Of a stretch of 64,000 nt of DNA, positions 51,488-61,158 are shown one piece after another. Below the pieces are notes generated by a model. That model worked only from the letters and a program-made list of their open reading frames with translations. It had not been told where the DNA came from and ran no database searches. The translations under genes were made by a program, and so were the position numbers. How positions within the stretch are numbered: the stretch's first letter is position 1; each line of letters starts with the position of its first letter. This DNA comes from Phytohabitans maris. Lineage in GTDB: Bacteria > Actinomycetota > Actinomycetes > Mycobacteriales > Micromonosporaceae. The stretch covers positions 62,001-126,000 of the forward strand of contig NZ_JAVHUY010000023.1 of the NCBI RefSeq assembly GCF_031085175.1. Reading direction: 5' to 3'.

Positions 51488-51580
51488 ATGTCGGACTTGG
51501 TGGATCCGGAGCAGAACTCCCTACACGAGAACCACGAGCTCGCGGTCGCGCTCCAGGTCGACCATGACATTCCCGTCTGA
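51488..51580 (+). CDS. 30-aa peptide overlapping the kinase gene start
   Basis: Encodes MSDLVDPEQNSLHENHELAV and then ALQVDHDIPV. It sits right after a leaderless-type -10 box and its stop lies 17 bp inside the kinase gene. It could be a leader that couples translation of the kinase gene, or a real small protein. Confidence 0.45.
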   Translation: MSDLVDPEQNSLHENHELAVALQVDHDIPV

Positions 51581-54475
51581 GGGCGAAGCCAGCGTGGTGA
51601 GCGTTGATAGCTCCACCGCCGACCACGATCAGCCAGGACTGGTCGTCCGGTACGGACAGTTGAACGACGCCGAGCTACCCGAGGCTGGGCGAGCCGACCG
51701 GCTGGCGGACATGCTGGTGGAACTTGTGGCTGAGGCGGGCGTCGAGGGGCGCCGCGCCGTGTCCGTACTCGGCTCGCATCCGGCCGTGGCGCTGCATGTT
51801 GGCGGCGTGGCTTACCTCGTCACCGTCACGTGGTTTGCGGAGCCGGCGACACCTGCGCACGTGCGAGAACTTCAGCAGGCCGCGGCACGGCCTGGGGTAC
51901 GGCTCGTCCTGCTGTCCATGTCGGGATTCACCGCCCCGCAGGAGGCCCAGCACGACAACGATCCCACCGTCGTGCTGCTGGATCGCTTCCACGTGGAGGC
52001 GATGCTATGCGGGCTGGCCACCGTTGCGGCAATTCTAGGGCGGGCTGGTGACCGGGCGCTGTTCGACCGGATCGGATACAGCAGCCTGACGGACCTGCTC
52101 GTCGACGCCGGACGGTCGGCACCGCCGGGGTTCCTCACACCCGATCGGCTGCCAGCTCCCTGGGACCTGCGCGCGGGCGCGGCCGCCGGTGTGCAGGTGC
52201 GGCACCTGCTCAGCGGTGAGGAGGGGTGGGGCGAACCGGTTGGCTTCGCCGTAACCGACGCCGCACAGCTGTTGGTCACCACGGCCGAGGGCATCGTCGA
52301 AGTCGACCCCAAGCGCGGCACTGCCCGGTGGCTGCTGCCGCTGGCCGGCTGCCGCGGCAACCCGCTACCCCGCCCGGCCGGCGGTGTGCTGACCCTATGC
52401 GGGCCGGCCGTCGTCGAGTGGAAGGATGGCGTACTCGTTCCGGTCGCGGGTGATCTCGGTGACGCCCGCGCGCTGCTCGCAGGCCCGGGCGGTGACCCGT
52501 GGGTGCTGTCCGGGTACGGCGCCGACTTCGGCTCGGGCATCGCGACCCTCGCGCTGACCCGCCTGGGCCGTCGCGCCGGTCAGCAGCAGCGCCGCAGCGT
52601 GGTCTTCAACGCCGACGTCCACACCGCTGGATGGCTCGGTGATCTACGGTTTTTCCTGGCCGCGGCTGGGCATTCCGCCGTGGTCGACCTGGCCCGCAGT
52701 AGCAGGGTTCGGCGGGAAGACTGGATAGAGACCCCACACCACAGCCCCGACCACCTCGTCGTCGCGGGCCCGCAGGTGGTCATCACCGCCTCGCCCAACG
52801 GTCGGGGAGTACACGCCACGGTGTACGGCACCGACCTCACTACCGGCACGAGCGAACTCATCGCCGAGGTCGCCAGTAACCGCGTCCACGGCCTGGCCTC
52901 ATCGGGACCAGATGGCGAGCTGCTGATGCTCGGCGATGTGCGCGGCAACGACGTCCGCGTGCCGCGCCCAGTGATCGTCGCGATCGGCGATACGACGCCA
53001 ACGCCCGCCCGCGCCGACGATGTGCCCGTCCAGAAACGTACGTCCGCATCAGTCGCGGGCCGCGTAGCGATCACGCCGGCCACACCGGATCCTGCTACCA
53101 CGGCCGGACCATCCGAGCCGGCGTCATCGCCGGCGGCGCTCCCCGGACCGGCCGACCCGTTCGACCCGGTCCGTGTCGCCGCACGAGGACTCCGCACGGA
53201 TTACCGCCTCGACCCGAGACCGATAGCCACAGGCGGGCAAGCCGTCGTGTTCGGTGCCGTCCACAAGCCGACGAACCTGCGGGTCGCGTTCAAGAAGCTG
53301 ACCGTCCGCGGCCCGGACCAGGTTGCCCGGATGCGGCGCGAGGTCGAGGCCGCGCAGCTGTTCGGCTCTCATCCTCACGTGATGCCCATCCTCGACTTCA
53401 GCCCCGGCTACGACTGGTTCGTCATGCCCCTGGCCGACGACTCCGCACAGACGAGAGCGTCGCAGCTTGCCAGCCCGCAACGGCTGCGCGAACTGGTCAC
53501 CGCCGTCTGCGAGGCCCTGCGCGAACCCCACCAACTTGGTTGGATACACCGCGACCTCAAGCCGGACAACATCCTCACTCACGACGGTCGGTGGATGGTC
53601 GCGGACTGGGGACTGGGCCGGCGCCCCCGCGGCCAGACCACCGACCCACACCGAACCCGCCTTGGCGGCCCGTTCGGCACCGAAGGGTTCGCCGCGCCAG
53701 AGCTGGGCGTCAACGCGCACATCGTTGGCCCGCGGGCCGATCTCTACAGCATCGGACAGATCATCGGCTGGGCACTGACCCAGAGGTGGCCGCAAGCCAA
53801 CGTCCCACTTCTGCCACTGGCCGGGCCGTGGCGCATGATCATCAAGGCCATCACCGACCTCAATCCCGACCGGCGCCTCGGCAGCGTCGACGACCTCCTC
53901 ACCCTTATGGCCCGCGAACTCGACGAGCCTCCGGCCTACCCGTCAACCAGGGAAAAGCACTCCTGGCGACCGCGGCCGGAGGCGACCAAGTGGCGCTCAG
54001 GGCGCTTCTGCAACTCGCCGCCCGCGCGCACGCCGACTACGAGCTGTACATGGATGTGCTGGTCAGCCTCGACGACGAGCAGACCCGCGCCGCCGTCTCC
54101 GCCGACGTACCGGCCGCCCGCGACGTGGTGCAGGCGGTACAGGACCTGCACACCGGTGGCCACGTCACACTGGAGTACAGCGACGTCGATCGACTCGTCA
54201 CATGGCTGCTCGTCGTGGCCTACCACGCCGAGCAGATCGAAGAGTGGGACCTGCTCGAAGACACCGCCCAGGCCATCCTGTACCTGGACCGTTGGGACCG
54301 CTGGGACGTCCAACGCGACATCCACGCCTGGCTCGCTTCACGAACGGGACACGGCGCCGCGATCGTCGCCAACGTCCTACGACGCAACCCCGAAGTTCTC
54401 TCGCACTTCAGGAGTCTCGCCAGCAACGCAGCGGCCGACCATCGGATCCGATCGGCGATACGGGGGTCGGCCTAG
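51564..54475 (+). CDS. Soluble Ser/Thr protein kinase with large N-terminal sensor region, frame change near the C-terminus
   Basis: About 970 aa if the frame change is corrected. Residues 30-190 look like an inactive Mrr-type nuclease fold (VAYLVTVTWFAEPATPAHVR, LVLLSMSGFTAPQEAQ, PTVVLLDRFHVEAMLCG); 200-470 are beta-rich, perhaps a propeller; a Pro/Ala linker follows. The kinase domain (about 540-790) has IATGGQAVVFGAV, VAFKKL (Lys), WIHRDLKPDNIL (catalytic loop), VADWGLG (DFG variant DWG) and APELG. Near 53935-53960 the sense moves to another frame that runs to 54475 with a helical domain (LLQLAARAHADYELYMDVLV, VDRLVTWLLVVAYHAEQIEE). No membrane segment, so unlike PknB-type receptors it acts in the cytoplasm. 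Defence role possible but unproven. Confidence 0.8.
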
Positions 54476-54782
54476 CTATTCGGGGTTCGGATTGCGTCGG
54501 GGCACACGCTTCAACCCGCGACTGGTCGACGAACCGGTCGCGCTCGTTCCGAGCGGCATCGGCAGCAACGCCATTGCGATCTTCCGGCCAAAGTCGCCGG
54601 TGGCCGGATGGGCGGCCTGGCTGTGTGGCCGCACGGGGAGAGACACCGGACGAGGAGACTGCGTCAGCCCGGCCGAGCGTGGATGTCGGTCGCCCACGCC
54701 GGGGCGTCTCACTCCTTGATCGTTGGTACCGGCATGCCGGCCCTCGCCCGCCGAGTTGACTGTGCCCAGGCGGGCGTTGCGG

Positions 54783-54788
54783 TACGGT
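54783..54788 (+). promoter_or_regulatory. TACGGT -10 box for a leaderless transcript
   Basis: Eight nucleotides separate TACGGT from the ATG at 54797. Same geometry as the boxes at 51475 and 59113. Confidence 0.4.
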
Positions 54789-54796
54789 GGTCGCCC

Positions 54797-55048
54797 ATGA
54801 CTGGTCCGCAAGGCCCAATGCCTTCCCCGCCATTTCCCGATCCTGACTCGTCAGTGCTGAGAATGATCATCGAGAATGCGGTCAACGCGATGCGATCGGG
54901 CGAGGCAACCGCGGAAGCGGCGATCCTTCACGCCGCCGTACATGGCTGGTACGAAGGCCATATCCAGGGCGAGGACGCGTGCCCTGGGTGCGACTTCAGA
55001 GGCGACCTGCCGAAGCAGCAGGGACCGGGACATCCGAGGCGGGGCTGA
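54797..55048 (+). CDS. Small protein with a CxxC motif (83 aa)
   Basis: A Pro-rich N-terminus, then a helix (VLRMIIENAVNAMRSGEATA, EAAILHAAVHGWYEGHIQGE) and CPGCDF. The composition is clearly coding. No family recognised. Probably starts leaderless at the ATG. Confidence 0.5.
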   Translation: MTGPQGPMPSPPFPDPDSSVLRMIIENAVNAMRSGEATAEAAILHAAVHGWYEGHIQGEDACPGCDFRGDLPKQQGPGHPRRG

Positions 55049-55132
55049 TGCGCTCAGCCATTGCTTCCACCGCCGGAAGGGCGCCGAGAGCGTGGGCGTG
55101 CCGTCCTTCTTGCCTCGACGTGAATACTTGAT

Positions 55133-55930
55133 GTGGTGAGTGAGATAGTCCCGCGTGGGGCTGCGGTTGTGGGCCGGGCAGTTAACAGTGGAGCAGTGGC
55201 GCCTGGAGTGGCGGCGCTGTTCACGATGGCCGGAATCGGATTCGGCGACCCTGCCGTTGCAGCTCTGGGTGTACCCGCCGGCGCGGCGGTCGGTGCGGTC
55301 GCGGAGGAGATGGTGGACGTGGTCCACAGGCTGTTTTCGTCGCGCCGCGCGAACGTAGAGCGGTTCGCAGCGACCGTCGCCGACGAGGCAGGCGCGCCGC
55401 TGGAGGATCTGCTGCGGGCGGCGAGCCCGCGGGCGCTGGAGTTCTTGGCGCAGACGGTTGGGGCTGCGTCTCAGGCCGTTGACGACTGGAAGGTCGATGT
55501 GCTCGCTGCGGTCTGGGCACAGTCGATCGATGACGACGCGGCCGTCGATGATGGCCTGCTCGGCGTTGACGCGCTGCGACAGCTTGAGGTGTCGCACCTG
55601 CGGCTGCTGCGTATCCTCGAAACCGTCCGGTACGCCGTGGGGTGGGGTCCCGCCAGCCAAGCCAATCCGGAGCGGAAAGTCCTTCCGAGGCTCTTCATCG
55701 TCCGTCAGGATCCCGGGCTGGACCGCGCGTTTGATGTCTTGGCGGGCAAGCTGGTGAGTCTTGGTATGGCCAACTGGGAGTCTCTTAGGCTCAGTCAGCC
55801 CTCCCGGGTCCGTGGGATGGGTACGGAGGGCTTGACCGTAACAGGCGTTTGGTTCCCAATGCGCCGCCTACCTGGTTCGCCGGAACGAGAGCGCCGACGC
55901 TGGTACGCGGTGAGCGTTGGGAGACGCTGA
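55133..55930 (+). CDS. Hypothetical protein with N-terminal hydrophobic segments
   Basis: 265 aa from GTG at 55133 or 55136. Residues 15-60 are hydrophobic and Gly/Ala-rich (AVAPGVAALFTMAGIGFG, AALGVPAGAAVGAVAEEMVD), enough for a membrane-inserting helical hairpin. The central part is helical (VERFAATVADEAGAPLEDLL, LEFLAQTVGAASQAVDDWKV, GVDALRQLEVSHLRLLRILE). The C-terminal part is more beta (EGLTVTGVWFPMRRLPGS). A pore-former-like N-terminus joined to a helical domain is reminiscent of conflict effectors, but that is only a guess. Confidence 0.6.
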   Translation: MVSEIVPRGAAVVGRAVNSGAVAPGVAALFTMAGIGFGDPAVAALGVPAGAAVGAVAEEMVDVVHRLFSSRRANVERFAATVADEAGAPLEDLLRAASPRALEFLAQTVGAASQAVDDWKVDVLAAVWAQSIDDDAAVDDGLLGVDALRQLEVSHLRLLRILETVRYAVGWGPASQANPERKVLPRLFIVRQDPGLDRAFDVLAGKLVSLGMANWESLRLSQPSRVRGMGTEGLTVTGVWFPMRRLPGSPERERRRWYAVSVGRR

Positions 55931-56150
55931 CCCCACTGGCATCGGAGCAACGTTCGGCGACAGGGGCGGCTCGGGTGGAGGCGGCTGGTGGCGTGCGTCG
56001 CCGGCCTCGCCGAGTCGGTGGCATCGAAGGCAGACCCGCAGCCCGCTGATCGGGTCCGCCGGCACCTCGGGATCCGGCTTGAAGTCGCGGGGAGCGACCT
56101 TCGACGGCCGCGCGGATAGGCGTAACTCGGGCGGTGATTACCGTGCAGGA
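55868..56150 (-). pseudogene. Possible fragment with a CxxC knuckle
   Basis: Reverse-strand reading RDFKPDPEVPADPISGLRVC, LRCHRLGEAGDARHQPP looks like a piece of a phage- or plasmid-type gene. It continues upstream only after a frame change at about 56090 (TARVTPIRAAVEGRSP). No start is evident. Confidence 0.25.
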
Positions 56151-56206
56151 CCTGCCCGCCCGGGGGCGGCGGAAGATGTGGTCGGCCGCCTCCGACCCGC
56201 AGATTC

Positions 56207-56620
56207 GTGATCGATTCATATGATCAGCTCGAATTCGCGTCGGATCAACCGACGGCCCATGGAATCAGCTGGCTCTACAGTGTCCCGGTGCCAGAGAAGT
56301 TCGAGGTCGACCGTGTGGATCGCATAGCCGACATCCTCTTCGGAGTTGCTACTGCCAAAGGCGTGATCGGCTACGGCCCTCTCGCGAGGCGGGTCGACAC
56401 CAGGCCGGACTTCCTCAGCCAGCCCTTGGACCAGGTGTCCCGCAGGGCTGCCGAGCAAGGGGAACCACTGTGGAGCGCGCTGGTGGTAGCGCGCGACAGC
56501 GGGCAGCCCAACTCCGGTTTCTACGGCAGGGCTCGCCGGATACGCCCCGAGTATGCCGACTTAGGCGACGACGAGATCTCGGCGAAAGAACGGGACCGGT
56601 GTTACGACGCGGCTTCGTAG
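56207..56620 (+). CDS. Hypothetical protein (137 aa)
   Basis: GTG start at 56207; the next in-frame candidates are internal. Contains FEVDRVDRIADILFGVATAK, GVIGYGPLARRVDTRPDFLS, LSQPLDQVSRRAAEQGEPLW and NSGFYGRARRIRPEYADLG. The conserved feel and codon bias support a real alpha/beta protein, and it resembles the small alpha/beta HTH-like proteins (GYGxLA) that sit near mobile genes. No family assigned. Confidence 0.6.
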   Translation: MIDSYDQLEFASDQPTAHGISWLYSVPVPEKFEVDRVDRIADILFGVATAKGVIGYGPLARRVDTRPDFLSQPLDQVSRRAAEQGEPLWSALVVARDSGQPNSGFYGRARRIRPEYADLGDDEISAKERDRCYDAAS

Positions 56621-56878
56621 TCGGTGACCAAGACGAAGGCGCCGCATCCGCACAAGGTGGCCGCTCGGCCGTTCGCCGGCGGGCCGGGCCACCTGCTCCG
56701 CTCCGGATGCCACAAGCGCCGCTGGCTGCCGTTGCGAAAGCCGCCCGGCGAGGGCCGGTGGCGGCGGTCCCGTCCGACTGGCGATGATGATGGGCGCTGA
56801 CAGCCCGTTGCAGGGCCGGTACTCGCGGCCGGCGTCGAGCCGGCGTCCGACGGCCACCCGACTGGTCGGCTGAGGGCC

Positions 56879-58947
56879 GTGCGGCGCGGGACTGTCTATC
56901 CGGTGTTGCTGTGGCTGGTCCTGACACTCGGCGTTGCCGGGATCTGGGCCCGCTTCGGTGAGGGTACGGTCACAACGATCGTCGGACTGCTCTCGGCGCT
57001 GATCGCGATGTTTCCGTTGTCCGCGGTCTGGAAGCAGCGCTGGTTCTCCACCGGCCGGCCGAGCACGCCCCGACAGGTGCTCCAGGCATCGCGCGAGCTG
57101 CGCCGAGCGATCCTTGCGTTGTGGGAGGAGGAGGCGGCTCGACGCCGGTTCCGGCATAGCCACGACCAGATCTCCGTCCGGTGGACGCGCGACACCAGCT
57201 CTGCGGGGCGGGTCGGCGAAGGGCTGTCCCTCGACGGCGCGCTGGATTCGCTCAGGGGTACGCGCAGAGCCCGACCGGCCTCGTCGTGGTTGGGGATCCC
57301 GGCTCCGGAAAGAGCAGCCTCTGTGTCCTGCTGACACTTCGCCTGTTGCACGACTCGCCGGCCGAACGGCTACCAGTCCTGCTCCAGATCGGCTCCTGGG
57401 ATCCTCGGGAGAGCCTGCGCACCTGGATGGTGCGCGCGATGGAGTTGGACTACGACCTGCTCCGTGACGAGCAGCGGTTCGGCTCGAGCGCCGCCGAGGA
57501 GCTGATCAGGCAGGGCCGGGTGCTGCCGATCCTGGACGGGCTCGACGAGCTCGCCGACGAGCGGCGGACGGCCGCCCTGGAGGCGATCTACAGTGATCCG
57601 ATCTCCGCCCGGCCGTTCGTGCTCACCTGCCGCAGCAAGGAGTATGCAAGCGCCGGCGCCAACCGCCTCGGCCAGCTGGCGACCGTGGTACACCTGCGTT
57701 CGGTCGCGCACACCGCTGTTGCGGACTACCTCGCTGCGAGTGCGGATCCGGGACGGTGGGAGCCGCTTCTGGGCGAGTTGGCACGGCGACCCGACGGCCC
57801 GCTGGCGACAACGCTGGCCAACCCGCTAATGCTCTTCCTGGCCCGCGCGGCGTACGAGCCGGCGACGACGGTGCCGATGGAGCTGCTCGACGAGGACCGG
57901 TTCGACGAACCCGACCGCATCCGGCAGCACCTGCTGGACAGCTTCGTACCCACCGTCTTCCGACAACCCGCACCGCATGGCGGCCGCGGGCCGGGCGTGC
58001 CTTCACGACAGTGGGATCCCCGCCGCGCCGAGCATTGGCTGGCTTACCTTGCCGCATGGGTGCGGGACGCCGGAACCGGCGAAAACCTGGACTGGTGGAG
58101 GCTACAGAACGTGGTGCCCCGACGCGTCTTCGTGGCGATCGGCGCCGTGCTCGGTCCTGCGTTCTGCGGCCCGCTGGGCCTACTGGCCTTCGGCCTGTTC
58201 GGCGCGGGCCGCTTCGGGCTGTTCTTCGGCGTCGCCATCGGGGCTGTCGGCGGGATCGGGTCCGCCGGCGTCCGCCTGGCAGCACCGCGCCGGTTCAGAC
58301 CGCGAATCATCCTGCGGGACGAGGTCACGTCCGGCCGGATCGTGGAGGACATCGGCTTCGTCGTGGTCGGTGTTCTCGTCGGTGCGGTGCCAGTTGGCCT
58401 GTTATATGGCCCGCTGCCCGCGATCATTATCGGCATTCTCTGGGGCCTCGTGTTCGTCGCCGTTCGCCGATTCATCGCGCCAACAGCACCCCGAGAGGCA
58501 GTCAGCCCTGGCGGCGTGGCCCGCAGCGACCGGGACACAGTGGTTTATACCGTCGCGCTCGGCGGGATCGTTGGCCTTCTCGTAGGGGGCTTCCTCAGCA
58601 GCTTCCTGAATAGCACCTACACGGCCGGGTTCGTCACCCGGCTGAGCCCCGTCGAACGGGGCATCCTTGGCGCCGCGACCGGGCTACTCCTTGGCGCCTG
58701 CGGGCTCGGAGTGCTGATCCTCGCGACCAGTTCGTGGGGCCGGTTCGTCACCACCCGCATCTACCTGGCGATCCACGGCAGCACTCCGCTACGGTTAATG
58801 ACCTTTCTGGACGACGCCCACCGGCTCGGCGTCCTGCGCCAGGTCGGCCCGCACTACCAGTTTCGCCACGTGTTCCTCCGAGACCGCCTCGCACGCTTAG
58901 GCCTGCAGAACGCGTCTACCCACAGATCTCAACCCGGCAACCGCTAA
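56879..58947 (+). CDS. Membrane NACHT-type NTPase, frame change after residue ~124
   Basis: About 690 aa if corrected. GTG at 56879 opens two transmembrane segments (VYPVLLWLVLTLGVAGIWA and TTIVGLLSALIAMFPLSAV) and a helical linker. The sense changes frame near 57247-57260: SLDGALDSL continues as FAQGYAQSPTGLVVV. Then follows the NACHT domain: Walker A VGDPGSGKSS, LPVLLQIGSWDPRESL, Walker B VLPILDGLDELADE, FVLTCRSKEY and LANPLMLFLARAAYE. The C-terminal half holds about six transmembrane segments, then FRHVFLRDRLARLGL. Multi-pass NACHT proteins of this type are candidate immune or conflict NTPases in actinomycetes. Downstream is the tandem-domain paralogue. Confidence 0.8.
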
Positions 58948-59112
58948 CCCGGCCTTCCTCGGACAGGGCCGCGATCTTCCGCTAAGCCCACAAGCAACCT
59001 AACGACGATGGCGGGTAGCGGACCGGTCGTGGTCGGCACGCACATGTACCCCGCCTGGCTGATGCGAGTTCTATCCGGGCCGCCTCTGCTGCGGACGGGG
59101 CGGAGCGATGAA

Positions 59113-59118
59113 TAGGCT
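59113..59118 (+). promoter_or_regulatory. TAGGCT -10 box for a leaderless transcript
   Basis: TAGGCT followed by 6 nt and the ATG at 59125. Identical hexamer to the one before 51488. Confidence 0.5.
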
Positions 59119-59124
59119 CTGCGG

Positions 59125-60048
59125 ATGGACAGCGGCCACAAACACAACCGGCGGGCGAAGGTAACAGCCGAGGCCATCATCGAGATTACGGATGAGGCCG
59201 CGCTGATCAAGGCAGCCATCGCTGATATGGAGAACGCCGAGTTCGCCGTCGACGGCGAAGGCGAGGGGTACCGAGCCAAGATCGAAGCTGACCCGGTCGC
59301 CGCGGTCGGCTGGCTTGCCGATGCGCACGGTCTGCTCCTGGACGTACCGGGTGCGCAGATCATCCGTGCCGAGGACAAGACGGTCGAAGTCGATGAGGTC
59401 GGCCTAGAGGTGTCCGGCGGGCCAGACTTCGCGGCGCTGTTCCCTATCTGCCGGTGCGGACGGGACTCGTGCGACACTTGCGCCGGTTACCAGCTGACGC
59501 CACGCACCGCGGCCGTGCTGTGGACAGTCGCGCAGATCCTCGCCGACCAGGGGTACGACGATGTGATCGAGCATGGCGACCAGCCAGCCGTCGACGACAA
59601 CAGCTGGGCCTTGTTCGACCGGTACCCGCGGATCACCTGGCAGCAGGACGCGGTGTGGCGCAGGCAGGCTGCCCGCGCCTATGACGACCTGACCGAGGAC
59701 CTTGAGGCAGGCCGGCCTCCGCGCCCGACCTGCCCGGCCGAGGAGATGGCGCTACATCTGATCCTCGAGGACGCGCCGACCGCGGTCGACGACGGCTGGG
59801 CTGGGCTGGAAGAGACGCTGCCGCACCTGCCCGAGCATCCCGACGACTGCGATTGGGACCTGGCAGGTGACGTGCTCTTCCAGGACAACGACATCCTTGG
59901 CCTGTTCGAGATCGAGATGGACGGCATCGAAGATCCCGACGGTGATCACAACCGGGCGATCGGGATGGGTGACTATCGGCCACAAGCCTGGTTCCGCACC
60001 TTCCTGAACATGCATCCGCGAGACGGACGCAGACCGTTCCGGCGATAG
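59125..60048 (+). CDS. Single-unit paralogue of the tandem-domain HTH protein
   Basis: 307 aa from ATG at 59125. Residues 1-125 are unique and acidic ([36 protein letters not shown]) and include a cysteine cluster [15 protein letters not shown] that may bind zinc. From about 127 the sequence parallels the second unit of the 46442-48628 protein: [75 protein letters not shown] and [17 protein letters not shown]. Thus the unit is ~180 residues long and ends with the PPSW/PQAWF motif. No HTH. Function unknown. Confidence 0.75.
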   Translation: MDSGHKHNRRAKVTAEAIIEITDEAALIKAAIADMENAEFAVDGEGEGYRAKIEADPVAAVGWLADAHGLLLDVPGAQIIRAEDKTVEVDEVGLEVSGGPDFAALFPICRCGRDSCDTCAGYQLTPRTAAVLWTVAQILADQGYDDVIEHGDQPAVDDNSWALFDRYPRITWQQDAVWRRQAARAYDDLTEDLEAGRPPRPTCPAEEMALHLILEDAPTAVDDGWAGLEETLPHLPEHPDDCDWDLAGDVLFQDNDILGLFEIEMDGIEDPDGDHNRAIGMGDYRPQAWFRTFLNMHPRDGRRPFRR

Positions 60049-60146
60049 ACCGACACCTCCAACCGCCCACAAACCTCACGATCGCACGGAACCTGGTGAC
60101 CAGCTGACCGCTGCTGGCGCTTGCGCGGGCAGCCGCGCATCGACAG

Positions 60147-60500
60147 TTACCGGATCTGGTCAACCGCTGCGATCATGATCTGCAGCTGTTGCGCGGTCTC
60201 CAGGTTGCCGCGCTCGGTGAGCGTGCGCAGCGCGTCCTGGACAACCTGCATCGTCGTGCACGGTGTACAGGGCTACCCCGGTGGCAGCCACCAAGACGAG
60301 GTCGTCGGTGTCGACCGCCTCGCTCAGCCAGGTGCGCATGACGTCCAGGTGCCCGGAGCGGGCCAGCGGAAGTGCCATCGCGCCCAGCGGGGTCTTGTTC
60401 CCGGCGTCGGCGGCGGCCCCGAATGCCGCGTGCAGAGTCTCGGTGTCCCCCGCCTCGGCGTAAAGGCGGCCACGGCCTCGCGATACTGTCCAATCGGGTG
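60147..60500 (-). pseudogene. Helical hypothetical gene with frame change
   Basis: Reverse strand: YAEAGDTETLHAAFGAAADA, PLGAMALPLARSGHLDVMRT and LVLVAATGVALYTVHDDA in one frame continue as VVQDALRTLTERGNLETAQQ and LQIMIAAVDQIR in another, with one surplus base near 60257. No start codon fits the 5' end, where other frames take over. The product resembles short TPR/HEAT-like proteins. Either a remnant or a sequencing indel. Confidence 0.4.
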
Positions 60501-60651
60501 CACGGTCTGTCCATCGTGTTGAGTGGTTGGGCGAACATCTCGGTCGGTTCGACCGGATCATCCGATGAGACGGATACGTTTCGTCGAATCCGACCCCACG
60601 GGGCCGTTGCTATTGTCGCGCAAAAGTCGAATCACAGTTCGATGGGGTCGT

Positions 60652-61158
60652 ATGCGCGACAGACTGTACGACGCGGTGTTGCATGCTCTTCTTGAGGAGA
60701 TATCTGTCCAGTTCCTCGAACGGCGTAAAGACGCCATAGGGCTGGTCACCCTCGAAGACGTATCCGCGCACGCCCAGAGGTCCGCGCCGGTTTCCGAGGG
60801 CGCCCAAGAGGAGCCAACCCGGCGGCGGATGCTGGTCCTCGTTCGCTATCTCGTCATGGCGCATGGCGACGTCTTCGGATTGGAGGCCGGCGCCTTGGCG
60901 CTGCGAGCCACGGTTACCCGCGACCGCAGCGCTGTTCGCTGGGTCGTGCAGTCGTTCGGGAGCAGGGTTCATCGGCAACTCGCGCGGATCACCGGTCGGG
61001 TCGACGACAACAGTGGCGAATGTCCGTATTCGTTACCGATGTCGCCGCCCTCCGGCGAGTCCGCCGACGGCGGAGCACCTCCGCTTGAGGATTTCTTCCG
61101 GGGTTTCGAAGAGGAGATAGCGCGCATGCGACTCGGTGGAGCGGCGGACTTCAGATGA
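60652..61158 (+). CDS. Helical protein, first gene of the Rca/STAND cassette
   Basis: 168 aa from ATG at 60652 (GGGG 4-7 nt upstream). Mainly helical: RLYDAVLHALLEEISVQFLE, RRMLVLVRYLVMAHGDVFGL and RSAVRWVVQSFGSRVHRQLA, with an acidic/Ser-rich C-terminal region and a last helix (LEDFFRGFEEEIARMRLGG). No family recognised. Its stop overlaps the start of the AAA+ gene by 4 bp (ATGA), which ties it to the cassette. Confidence 0.65.
   Translation: MRDRLYDAVLHALLEEISVQFLERRKDAIGLVTLEDVSAHAQRSAPVSEGAQEEPTRRRMLVLVRYLVMAHGDVFGLEAGALALRATVTRDRSAVRWVVQSFGSRVHRQLARITGRVDDNSGECPYSLPMSPPSGESADGGAPPLEDFFRGFEEEIARMRLGGAADFR

Noticed and set aside
60173-60538. 121-residue reverse frame at the helical pseudogene
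   Set aside because: Different frame from the coherent pieces; Arg-rich shadow.
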